Assembly (NCBI GenBank): GCA_934621485.1
Contig: CAKTUS010000064.1
Coordinates: 1 to 14,936 of the forward strand
Direction: 5' to 3'
From: an uncultured Clostridia bacterium
GTDB lineage: Bacteria; Bacillota; Clostridia; Christensenellales; Aristaeellaceae
DNA length: 14,936 bases
In this document: positions 7,332 through 13,660 of the stretch, piece after piece
Layout: every line of letters begins with the position of its first letter
Position numbering within the stretch: position 1 is the stretch's first letter
Made by a program: the position numbers and the translations under genes
The notes under the pieces: model-generated
Database searches by the model: none
The model's input: the letters and a program-made list of their open reading frames with translations, nothing else
What the model was told of the DNA's origin: nothing

Positions 7332-9638
7332 ATGAGAAAAACAGTGGAAAGGCTGGCGTATGGCTTGGTTGTTTTTACGGCGGCACTGCTGTGGATGGCG
7401 TTGCGCGCCGGCGCGCTGGCGGAGCCGGGTTTGAACGCTCTTTTGCCCACCAATCAGGGGAGCGTGCGCCTTTCCGTTATCCCGGACGATCAGGTGGACG
7501 AGGGGCTGGGCGACGGCTACTGGCTGTTTCTTCCTGCCTTTGCCGACCGGGAAACCCTGGTTTTGCAGCGGGAGGGTCAGGAAATACGCCTGGATTGGAC
7601 AAGCGCCCATGACGAGGCGGAAGGCGTGCAATGCCTTGAACTGCCAGGCGGGGACCGGCTGCATGTGATGCAGTCTGAAAACCTGCGAGCGCTGTTCCTT
7701 TTTTCGGACGACCCGGTACAGCAGGGCCGCGCCTGGCTGGAGGACTGTGGAAAACATGAAAGGCATACCACAGGCAGCCTGCTGCTGGTGGCGGCGAACG
7801 GCAATGTAAGCCATGACGAGCGCATCAAAAAACTGCGCGGGCGCGGAAACGGCACTTGGAATGCTTTGAAAAAGCCTTACCAGATAAAGCTTGCGAATAA
7901 GGTGGATTTGCTGGACCGAAACGAGTTGACGGAACAAAAGCGCACCTGGGTGCTGCTGGCCATGTCCACAGACCCGTCCCTTCTGCGGGACCGGGTGGCG
8001 CTGGATATGGGGCTGGAAATGGGCCTGACGGAAACCTCCGGAAGCGAGTATGTGGATTTATATTATGACGGCGAATACCGGGGCACGTACCTGCTGTGCG
8101 AGAAGGTGGAAATTGGCAAGGGGCGTATTCAGGAGACGGACTACGGCGAACTGGTGGAGGAATGGAACGAGGCGCTTGGCCTGGATGAGGACGAAATGGA
8201 AACCCTGCCCGAGGGCGTAGGGGAAAATGCCTATGGGCTGGAATACCATTGGGTGGAGGGGGTGCAGACGCCCGGCGAGGTAAGCGAAGGCACATATCTG
8301 TTGGAAATGGAATCGGATTACACCATATCGAACCGAGGATGGTTTATGCTGGGCGACGGCAGCATGGTGGCCTGTAAAAATCCTGAATACCCCAATCAGG
8401 AAATGATGCGCTACCTCTCCGAAAGGCTGGAGTCTGCCCGGCTGACGCTGCGGGCCGGAGGCGTGAATCCCGAAAACGGGCGTACCCTGGAAGAAGATTT
8501 TGATGTGGACGCCTTTGCCCGCCTGGCGCTGCTGAATGAATGGGCGTATAATGTGGACGGTTTCAGCTATTCTTCTTCTTTTTTTATTCTGCCGGCGGGG
8601 GAAAGCCGCTTTCGTCCAGGCCCGCCGTGGGATTTCGACTTGTCCCTGCGGTATCTGAAAGACGGCCAAAATGCGGAAGGCCGGGGCTGGAAGGACGCGG
8701 GGGGGGGGGGCTGGCTGCAAGCGTTTTACCGTTCCAGGGATTTCCTGATTCGGATGCAGGAAATTTATGAAAAGGAAATGGAGCCGCTGGTGAAAGAAAC
8801 GCTGCTGGGCGGCGGGAAAGGCAAGCGGCTGCAATCTTTGGATGCGTACGCTTCGCAAATGGGGGCTTCCCGCCGGATGAGCGGGCGGCTGCATGCTGTC
8901 AATCAGTCTTCACGCTTTACCTACGCGCATGACGCGCAGGAGGATACGCAGCGGCTGAAGCGTTTCATCAGTGAGCGCACCCGTTGGCTGGACGTTCAGC
9001 TGCGCTATGGAGCCATGGGACAAATTGGCTATATCGGAGTGGAGGCGGAAGCGATCTGGCTCCATGTGCAGGATACGCTGAACATAGAATTGGGCAGCGC
9101 GGGACCGCTAAACCTGCTTTCTCTGGAAACGGAGGTTGTCCGGGAGGCGACCGAGGAGGACTACGCCGTTTATCAGGTGCAGGCGCAGCTGACTCCCGGA
9201 GAAGGCTGGACCTTTGCGCCGGAGATGGAGTTTCAGGAATATGTGAACGGCATTTGCGAGAACGGCGTATGCACCATTACCTTTCAGGTGACGGATATCC
9301 ATTACCGGCCCTTTGAGTATGATGATATGGACTATGGCAAGGTGTTTGACTACGGCTGGTATATATTCCGGTATCCTGACGAGGCGGAGGAGTATGGCGC
9401 AGACCCGGTGGCGCTTTTGGAGCATTTTCTGGAAGAAGACGCGCCCCGGGGACGCATGGGAACCTGGCTGTTTTCGCCCATTTTGACGGCTCAGGCGCTG
9501 CCGGATGTAGCCCAGGATTTGGGCGAGGTATGGGAACTATACTACACGGATTTCATTGATTACGGCTATGAGGATTGGCCCATTCGCATGAATACGGAAA
9601 TTGAATTGCCAATCACTGCGCCCTTGGAGGAACACTGA
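7332..9638 (+). CDS. Secreted CotH-family kinase-like protein (second paralogue)
   Basis: This 768-residue paralogue of the first CotH-like protein is colinear with it throughout. The signal peptide probably ends at AGALA (cleaved after residue 30), with no nearby cysteine, so it is likely released. KLRGRGNGTW (167-176), KKPYQIKL, YRGTYLLCEK, D409 in NVDGF and WDFD (433-436) retain the kinase-like landmarks. The C-terminal tail starts at V671 (VFDYGWYIFRYPDEAEEYG). Two 26-base blocks are identical to the first gene (4669-4694 with 7722-7747, and 5416-5441 with 8481-8506), showing tandem duplication or gene conversion. Residues 457-460 (GGGG) are encoded by a run of 12 G, where the first paralogue reads GVKGF; a one-base slip there would truncate the protein after the aspartate motifs. 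The ribosome binding site GGAGGAGG lies at the end of the peptidase gene. Confidence 0.87.
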   Translation: MRKTVERLAYGLVVFTAALLWMALRAGALAEPGLNALLPTNQGSVRLSVIPDDQVDEGLGDGYWLFLPAFADRETLVLQREGQEIRLDWTSAHDEAEGVQCLELPGGDRLHVMQSENLRALFLFSDDPVQQGRAWLEDCGKHERHTTGSLLLVAANGNVSHDERIKKLRGRGNGTWNALKKPYQIKLANKVDLLDRNELTEQKRTWVLLAMSTDPSLLRDRVALDMGLEMGLTETSGSEYVDLYYDGEYRGTYLLCEKVEIGKGRIQETDYGELVEEWNEALGLDEDEMETLPEGVGENAYGLEYHWVEGVQTPGEVSEGTYLLEMESDYTISNRGWFMLGDGSMVACKNPEYPNQEMMRYLSERLESARLTLRAGGVNPENGRTLEEDFDVDAFARLALLNEWAYNVDGFSYSSSFFILPAGESRFRPGPPWDFDLSLRYLKDGQNAEGRGWKDAGGGGWLQAFYRSRDFLIRMQEIYEKEMEPLVKETLLGGGKGKRLQSLDAYASQMGASRRMSGRLHAVNQSSRFTYAHDAQEDTQRLKRFISERTRWLDVQLRYGAMGQIGYIGVEAEAIWLHVQDTLNIELGSAGPLNLLSLETEVVREATEEDYAVYQVQAQLTPGEGWTFAPEMEFQEYVNGICENGVCTITFQVTDIHYRPFEYDDMDYGKVFDYGWYIFRYPDEAEEYGADPVALLEHFLEEDAPRGRMGTWLFSPILTAQALPDVAQDLGEVWELYYTDFIDYGYEDWPIRMNTEIELPITAPLEEH
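8699..8710 (+). repeat. Homopolymeric G12 tract inside the second cotH-like gene
   Basis: Twelve consecutive G are preceded by C and followed by C. The tract begins at the third base of an alanine codon and encodes four glycines (457-460). At this tract length the open frame depends on an exact count. In other bacteria such tracts mediate phase variation by slipped-strand mispairing; they are also classic sites of sequencing error. Confidence 0.9.
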
Positions 9639-9639
9639 T

Positions 9640-10185
9640 ATGGGACTCATCATGAAGGCGCTGGGCCGTCCCGGAGCGCGCAAGGCGCTGGAAGCGGCCC
9701 GGGCGGAAACGGAAACCCTGACGCCGCTGAAAATGAACTGCGGCCGCTTGTGCGGCGGCACATGCTGCCAGGACGATGAAAGCGGCGAAAACGGCATGCT
9801 GCTGTTTCCCTATGAAGAAACGTTCTATGCAAAGCCTATTCCGGGCTTTGCCTTTCGCCTGCTGCCGGACGATACCCTGGTGAAGGGCGGCAGGCGCCTG
9901 GTGTGCCGGGGCAGCTGCCCCAGGGAACACCGGCCCCTGGCTTGCCGGCTGTTTCCGCTGCGGGTGCGCGTGGAAGGCGACGGCGACCAGGCCCACGCTG
10001 TGGCGGAACTGGACCCTCGGGCGTGGGCGGTTTGTCCGTTGCCGGAAAAGGGCGGCCTGCGCGCCATGAGCAGCGATTTCATCGCGGCGGTGGAACGGGC
10101 CGGGAACTGCCTGATTGGCAATGTGGACACGTTGGAGGCGCTGTACCGGGAGCAAAGCATGCTGGATGAAATGAGGCGGCTATGA
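9640..10185 (+). CDS. YkgJ-like cysteine-cluster protein (putative Zn/Fe-chelating)
   Basis: This 181-residue protein has no signal peptide and is probably cytoplasmic. Cysteines fall in two groups: C34, C38, C42 and C43 (CGRLCGGTCC), then C89, C93 and C102 in CRGSCPREHRPLACRLFP, with C132 later. This resembles the CxxCxxCC/YkgJ family (PF03692), whose members carry a cysteine cluster thought to bind zinc or iron and end in RPxxCRxFP. The first cluster is spaced C-x3-C-x3-CC rather than C-x2-C-x2-CC, so it is a variant. The chosen ATG follows GGAGG by nine bases and lies one base after the upstream stop; an upstream TTG start would overlap the CotH gene. Its stop overlaps the flavoprotein start (ATGA). 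Its biochemical role is unknown. Confidence 0.7.
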   Translation: MGLIMKALGRPGARKALEAARAETETLTPLKMNCGRLCGGTCCQDDESGENGMLLFPYEETFYAKPIPGFAFRLLPDDTLVKGGRRLVCRGSCPREHRPLACRLFPLRVRVEGDGDQAHAVAELDPRAWAVCPLPEKGGLRAMSSDFIAAVERAGNCLIGNVDTLEALYREQSMLDEMRRL

Positions 10186-11456
10186 GGCATACCATCGTGA
10201 TTGGCGGCGGCGTGGCCGGACTGGTTGCCGCCATTGCCGCAGCGGAGGCAGGCGACCGCGTTACCGTGGCGGAGCGGGGACGTAAGCCCTTGAAAAAACT
10301 GAGCGTTACCGGCAACGGCCGGGGAAATCTGCTCAACCTGGGTCGGCCGGTTTTTTATGGCGACGAAGCCTTTGCCCTGGCCGTGCTGGAGCACCTGCCG
10401 CCCCGGCAGGTGGCCGGGCTGTGGGAACGGCTGGGCGTGCCGCTGGTGGAGGAGGACGAGGGACGGGTTTATCCCGCCTGTTTCCTGGCGTCGGCAGCGG
10501 TGGACGCGCTGCTGCTTCGCGCACGCCAACTGGGCATAACCTTTTTGACGAACCTGCGCGTCGGCGCCGTTCGCAAGGATAAAACGGCTTTTCAGGTGGC
10601 GGGCGTGCGCACGCTGTATGCGGAGGACACGCTGCGCAAAAACGGCAAGGCCAAGCCCGGCGCCGCTGTGGGCGAGGAAGTTTTGCATCTGACCTGCGAC
10701 CGGGTGATTTTGGCGACAGGCGGCGCGGCTGCGCCGGCTCACGGCACGGATGGCACCGCCTACGGCCTGCTGATGGGCTTTGGCCATTCGCTGGTGGAGC
10801 CCAGACCCGCTCTGTGCGCGCTGGTAACGGAAAAAGCCCCGCTGCGCGGCTTGGAGGGGCAAAGGGCGAGGGCGGCGCTGACGCTTTACGACGGCGCCGG
10901 CCGCAAGCTGCATAGCAGCCGGGGCGAGGCGCTGTTTGCCGCCGACGGCGTCAGCGGCATCGCCGCCATGCAGCTGGCCCGGTTTGTTGCCGAGGGCTGC
11001 ACCCTGCATATGGACCTGACTCCTGCGGTTTTGGGCCGCAGCGCTGACGCGGCAAGCGTTTCCCGTTGGCTGGCGGATCGCTGCCGCATCAGACCGGGCC
11101 TGCCTCTGCGGGAACTGCTCACCGGCGCGGCGGCTCCGCCCCTGGGCCATGCCCTGCTGCGCGCAGCCCGGCTGCCGTTGGACGGGCCGGCGGAAACCCT
11201 GCGCCCGTCGGCGCTGGAAACCCTGGCCCGGACGATGGGCGACTTTACGCTGGAGGTGAAGGGCGTTCGCGGGTTTGAATCGGCTCAGGTAACGGCGGGA
11301 GGCATCTCCGCCGACGGCTTTGACCCCGCCACGCTGGAAAGCCGGCTGTGCCCCGGATTGTATGCGGCGGGAGAGGTGCTGAATGTGGACGGCGATTGCG
11401 GCGGTTACAATCTGCTGTTTGCGGCGGCCAGCGGCTATCTGGCAGGCAGAAGCTGA
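10182..11456 (+). CDS. BaiN/HI0933-family NAD(P)/FAD-dependent oxidoreductase
   Basis: This 424-residue cytoplasmic flavoprotein belongs to the HI0933/BaiN-like family, often annotated as 'aminoacetone oxidase family FAD-binding enzyme'. The N-terminal Rossmann motif GGGVAGLVAA (8-17) ends with an acidic residue at the second strand (AER). KKLSVTGNGRGNLLN (38-52) is the family signature. ATGGAAAPAHGTDGTAYGL and EPRPALCALVT lie in the middle, and the C-terminal FAD-contacting segment GLYAAGEVLNVDGDCGGYN starts at 392. Length is typical for the family. The physiological substrate is generally unknown; the link of some members to bile-acid metabolism does not establish that role here. Translational coupling to the cysteine-cluster protein suggests a shared redox or metal function, which is inference. 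No strong terminator follows. Confidence 0.85.
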   Translation: MRHTIVIGGGVAGLVAAIAAAEAGDRVTVAERGRKPLKKLSVTGNGRGNLLNLGRPVFYGDEAFALAVLEHLPPRQVAGLWERLGVPLVEEDEGRVYPACFLASAAVDALLLRARQLGITFLTNLRVGAVRKDKTAFQVAGVRTLYAEDTLRKNGKAKPGAAVGEEVLHLTCDRVILATGGAAAPAHGTDGTAYGLLMGFGHSLVEPRPALCALVTEKAPLRGLEGQRARAALTLYDGAGRKLHSSRGEALFAADGVSGIAAMQLARFVAEGCTLHMDLTPAVLGRSADAASVSRWLADRCRIRPGLPLRELLTGAAAPPLGHALLRAARLPLDGPAETLRPSALETLARTMGDFTLEVKGVRGFESAQVTAGGISADGFDPATLESRLCPGLYAAGEVLNVDGDCGGYNLLFAAASGYLAGRS

Positions 11457-11587
11457 CGGCGCGCCGCTGCTGAAAAAGGCAGAAACTGGTTGCGTTCGGT
11501 CCTTTTTCTTCGGCCGGGTTCAATCAGGACAGCCTTTGCCCCGGAAACACAAATTTTCATTGCTCTGTTTGGGGAAACACGGTAAAA

Positions 11588-11610
11588 CGGGAGATAAACC
11601 CGGCCTTTTT
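11588..11610 (+). terminator. Weak candidate terminator of the CotH operon
   Basis: A short CGGG/CCCG stem (11588-11591 with 11599-11602, seven-base loop) is followed by GCC and TTTTT. Four pairs are weak for a terminator, and it lies 130 bases beyond the flavoprotein stop, but no better candidate exists between 11457 and the next promoter. Confidence 0.3.
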
Positions 11611-11626
11611 CAGGCGCAAACGCAGG

Positions 11627-11640
11627 TTTGTACGTACAAA
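11627..11640 (+). promoter_or_regulatory. Perfect 14-base palindrome, candidate operator
   Basis: TTTGTACGTACAAA is an exact dyad ending 26 bases upstream of the -35 box of the binding-protein gene. Size, symmetry and position fit a homodimeric regulator site, most likely an activator given its upstream location. No matching site is visible before the importer operon. The regulator is not in the window. Confidence 0.4.
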
Positions 11641-11666
11641 ATTCACGGGCTTTTCTGAAGGTTTTC

Positions 11667-11695
11667 TTGCATATTCACAGGAAGCATGATATACT
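11667..11695 (+). promoter_or_regulatory. Sigma-A-type promoter of the BMP binding-protein gene
   Basis: TTGCAT (11667-11672) and TATACT (11690-11695) are separated by 17 bases. The predicted start near 11702 gives a leader of roughly 48 bases. The -35 box is identical to that of the importer operon. Confidence 0.75.
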
Positions 11696-11705
11696 AAACC
11701 CGGTG

Positions 11706-11719
11706 GTCCGCGAACGGAC
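11706..11719 (+). promoter_or_regulatory. 5'-UTR hairpin of the BMP mRNA
   Basis: GTCCG-CGAA-CGGAC forms a five-pair stem with a four-base loop right at the predicted 5' end of the transcript, before the AAGGAGGA ribosome binding site (11733-11740). A hairpin so close to the 5' end could protect the mRNA from decay; alternatively, the dyad could be an operator overlapping the start site. Confidence 0.4.
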
Positions 11720-11749
11720 ATAACAAATTTTCAAGGAGGAAAACCCAAG

Positions 11750-12859
11750 ATGAAGAAGATCCTTGCGATGCTTCTGGTCCTGTCCCTGATGGTGTTCAGC
11801 TTTGGCGCCGTTGCCGAAGCCGTGAATCCTGATGACATCGAAGATACCATGACCGCTGACAACGGCGTGTACGAGCTCGCGTTCGTTACCGACGTTGGCC
11901 AGCTGAAGGACAAGAGCTTCAACCAGGGCACCTGGAACGGCGTGAAGGCTTACGCCGTGGCCAATGGTATGTCCTACAAGTATTATCAGCCTGCCGGCGG
12001 CGACCAGGCCACCGACGACGACCGTTATGACGCCATGAAGGCTGCCGTGGAAGGCGGCGCCAAGGTTGTGGTGTGCGCCGGCTTCATGCAGGGAACCGCT
12101 CTGGCCAAGGCCGCTGCAGAATTTACTGATACCAAGTTCGTGTTCATCGACGGTTGGCAGTTGGGCCTGCCGAACGTGGCTCCCATCGCCTTCTGCGAAG
12201 AGCAGAGCGGTTACCTGGCCGGCTACGCCGTGGTGAAGGAAGGCTTCACCAAGCTGGGCTTCTGCGGCGGCGGCGGCGGCACCAATCCTGCCTGCTGCCG
12301 TTACGGCTACGGCTTCGCTCAGGGCGCCAATGCGGCTGCCAAGGAACTGGGCGTCAATGTTGAACTGAAGTACAGCTGGAGCTACGGCGCTTCCTTCTCC
12401 GCTTCCACCGAGCTGCAGACCATGGCCAGCGGCTGGTACGAGAACGGCACCGAGATCATCTTCGCCTGCGGCGGCAGCATGTTCTCCTCCATCGTATCCG
12501 CGGCTTCCGCCAACGATGCGTTCGTAATCGGCGTTGATGTTGACCAGAGCTTCGAATCCGAGACCGTTGTGACCTCCGCTCTGAAGGGCCTGACCTCCGC
12601 CACCGAGTGGGCCATTGCCAAGTTCTTCGACGGCCAGTGGGACGAAGTGGGCGACGTGGCCACCAGCCTGGGCGCCAACAACGACGCTGTGGGCCTGCCC
12701 ACCGAAACCTGGAGCTTTGAGAACTTCACCGTGGAAGAGTATGACGCTTTGCTGGCCAGCATCAAGGATGGCACCGTTGTGATCGACAACGCCACCCTGG
12801 AAGCGGGCGCTGTGAAGGACGCCGGCTTGGAAAACCTGACCATCGATTACGTGGAGTAA
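11750..12859 (+). CDS. BMP-family ABC transporter substrate-binding protein
   Basis: This 369-residue exported protein of the BMP/PnrA family (PF02608) is the ligand-binding partner of importers such as that at 378-4206. The signal peptide MKKILAMLLV... probably ends at AEA (22-24). The mature part opens with ELAFVTDVGQLKDKSFNQG (about 42-60), the family hallmark, followed by WNGVKAYA and RYGYGFAQGANAAAKEL. No cysteine lies near the cleavage site, so the usual lipoprotein anchor is missing. Instead, internal cysteines occur at 109, 149, 172, 182, 183 and 240, with an odd glycine run at 173-177. All 18 lysines are AAG, unlike the mixed use in neighbouring genes, which suggests high expression. 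It is monocistronic, with its own promoter and terminator. Nucleoside binding is inferred from family membership. Confidence 0.92.
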   Translation: MKKILAMLLVLSLMVFSFGAVAEAVNPDDIEDTMTADNGVYELAFVTDVGQLKDKSFNQGTWNGVKAYAVANGMSYKYYQPAGGDQATDDDRYDAMKAAVEGGAKVVVCAGFMQGTALAKAAAEFTDTKFVFIDGWQLGLPNVAPIAFCEEQSGYLAGYAVVKEGFTKLGFCGGGGGTNPACCRYGYGFAQGANAAAKELGVNVELKYSWSYGASFSASTELQTMASGWYENGTEIIFACGGSMFSSIVSAASANDAFVIGVDVDQSFESETVVTSALKGLTSATEWAIAKFFDGQWDEVGDVATSLGANNDAVGLPTETWSFENFTVEEYDALLASIKDGTVVIDNATLEAGAVKDAGLENLTIDYVE

Positions 12860-12897
12860 TTCAAACCAGAACTTTCTGAGCTGAAATGCTTGAACGA

Positions 12898-12927
12898 GCG
12901 CGTTCCCCAATGGGGAACGCGCCTTTT
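12898..12927 (+). terminator. Rho-independent terminator of the BMP gene
   Basis: An eleven-pair perfect stem (GCGCGTTCCCC at 12898-12908 with GGGGAACGCGC at 12912-12922) has an AAT loop and is followed by CTTTT. It lies 38 bases after the stop codon. Confidence 0.85.
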
Positions 12928-13214
12928 GCATAGAGAAAGAGACCATGGAAACACAGGCGGACCGCCTGCCGGAAAGCATGCGCGGAAGTGTCTTCAGGTT
13001 TTTTGCCGGACAACGGCTGCTCAAAGTCGCCGTCTGTTGCTGCCGCGGCCCTGAAAACAAACTCAACGCGCACGGAAGAGGGGGGCGCAAGGCGGTTCGG
13101 GCCACGCGGCCGGGGAAACCTGCTGGAAAGCATGCCCGGAAACCAGGCGCGCTTTTGCTGGAAAACAGTTGCAGCGGGAACATTGAACCGGTCATCCGGC
13201 ATGGGACATAGAAA
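12928..13214 (+). other. Non-coding stretch with no supported gene
   Basis: This is the region between the BMP terminator and the first hairpin of the following array. Plus-strand frames such as 12945-13211 are open, but they lack a good ribosome binding site, have no recognisable domain and are rich in Arg, Pro and Gly, as expected from GC-rich noise. A 16-base near-repeat (GGAAAGCATGCGCGGA at 12971 and GGAAAGCATGCCCGGA at 13125) is the only structure noted. Confidence 0.5.
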
Positions 13215-13239
13215 AGCCCGCCTCGTTACGAGGCGGGCT
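13215..13239 (-). repeat. Hairpin repeat, copy 1 (minus-strand terminator-like)
   Basis: A perfect eleven-pair stem (AGCCCGCCTCG with CGAGGCGGGCT) has a TTA loop. Read on the minus strand, it is followed by TTTC, so it may terminate leftward transcription. A near-identical hairpin lies at 13617-13639, 402 bases further on. Confidence 0.75.
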
Positions 13240-13434
13240 CAGACCGCTGACAAAATCCCTCACATCAAAAAGACATCCATAGCCCCTGCAAAAGATTTCT
13301 CTCTAACGCAACGAAAGCAAAAGAGGCTTCCCTTTCTTTCACGTTATAGGCGAAAAATCAATCTGAGAGGAACAAAATGCCAGAGATTTTTTGCGCCGTT
13401 TTTGTGATAGGCGTTTTTCAGCAACCTGAGAGGC

Positions 13435-13461
13435 ATCGGAGGGCGGCAGCCCTCCGATTTT
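13435..13461 (+). terminator. Plus-strand terminator-like hairpin
   Basis: The stem ATCGGAGGG/CCCTCCGAT (13435-13443 with 13450-13458) has nine pairs and a six-base loop, and its final T continues into TTT. No plus-strand gene is recognised directly upstream. Confidence 0.55.
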
Positions 13462-13465
13462 CATT

Positions 13466-13496
13466 CCGAAACCGGCGGCATGTACGTCGGTTTCGG
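13466..13496. repeat. Stem-loop in the hairpin array
   Basis: CCGAAACCG (13466-13474) pairs perfectly with CGGTTTCGG (13488-13496). A G-T wobble and two further pairs can extend the stem to twelve, leaving loop GCATGTA. There is no adjacent T run, so it is not an obvious terminator. Confidence 0.6.
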
Positions 13497-13498
13497 CT

Positions 13499-13515
13499 GC
13501 CTTGCGCAGCAAGGC
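13499..13515. repeat. Short stem-loop in the hairpin array
   Basis: GCCTTGC-GCA-GCAAGGC is a seven-pair perfect hairpin, overlapping the left arm of the next inverted repeat by two bases, so the two structures compete. Confidence 0.5.
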
Positions 13516-13565
13516 TTTGCTTACGCGCTTTGCCGCCCGGTCAGCCGCAGGCGAGTAAGCAAAGC
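13514..13565. repeat. Eleven-base inverted repeat in the hairpin array
   Basis: GCTTTGCTTAC (13514-13524) is the exact reverse complement of 13555-13565, with a 30-base GC-rich loop between the arms. Confidence 0.55.
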
Positions 13566-13577
13566 GTGTCTCTCGGC

Positions 13578-13605
13578 AAAAAAATCGCCCTCAGGCGAGC
13601 TTTTT
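13578..13605 (-). terminator. Bidirectional terminator downstream of the minus-strand exported-protein gene
   Basis: A five-pair TCGCC/GGCGA stem (13585-13589 with 13594-13598) is flanked by seven A on the left and, after GC, five T on the right. It can therefore terminate transcription in either direction. It lies about 56 bases beyond the end of the minus-strand gene at 13661. Confidence 0.6.
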
Positions 13606-13616
13606 GAACAACATAA

Positions 13617-13639
13617 GCCCGCCTCGTTGCGAGGCGGGC
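13617..13639 (-). repeat. Hairpin repeat, copy 2
   Basis: GCCCGCCTCG (13617-13626) and CGAGGCGGGC (13630-13639) form a ten-pair perfect stem with loop TTG. It matches copy 1 except for the loop and one end pair. It lies about 20 bases past the stop of the minus-strand gene. Confidence 0.75.
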
Positions 13640-13660
13640 GTGGTAATGCAGAAAGGCTTC

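Noticed and set aside
9601..9639. Upstream TTG start for the cysteine-cluster protein
   Set aside because: It has no ribosome binding site and lies inside the CotH gene; ATG 9640 follows GGAGG at proper spacing.
11675..13195. Long minus-strand open frame opposite the BMP gene
   Set aside because: It runs through the BMP promoter and terminator; the composition is that of an antisense frame against strongly biased codons.
12945..13211. Open frame of 88 codons after the BMP terminator
   Set aside because: The ribosome binding site is weak, no domain is recognised, and the Arg/Gly/Pro-rich composition fits noncoding GC-rich sequence.
13377..13607. Open frame of 76 codons preceded by GAGAGG
   Set aside because: It passes through four perfect hairpins, including two terminator-like ones, so its residues are explained by palindromic DNA rather than by a protein.
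13215..13639. CRISPR array, considered because of repeated hairpin units
   Set aside because: Only two copies exist, they are perfect palindromes about 400 bases apart, and no spacers or cas genes are present.
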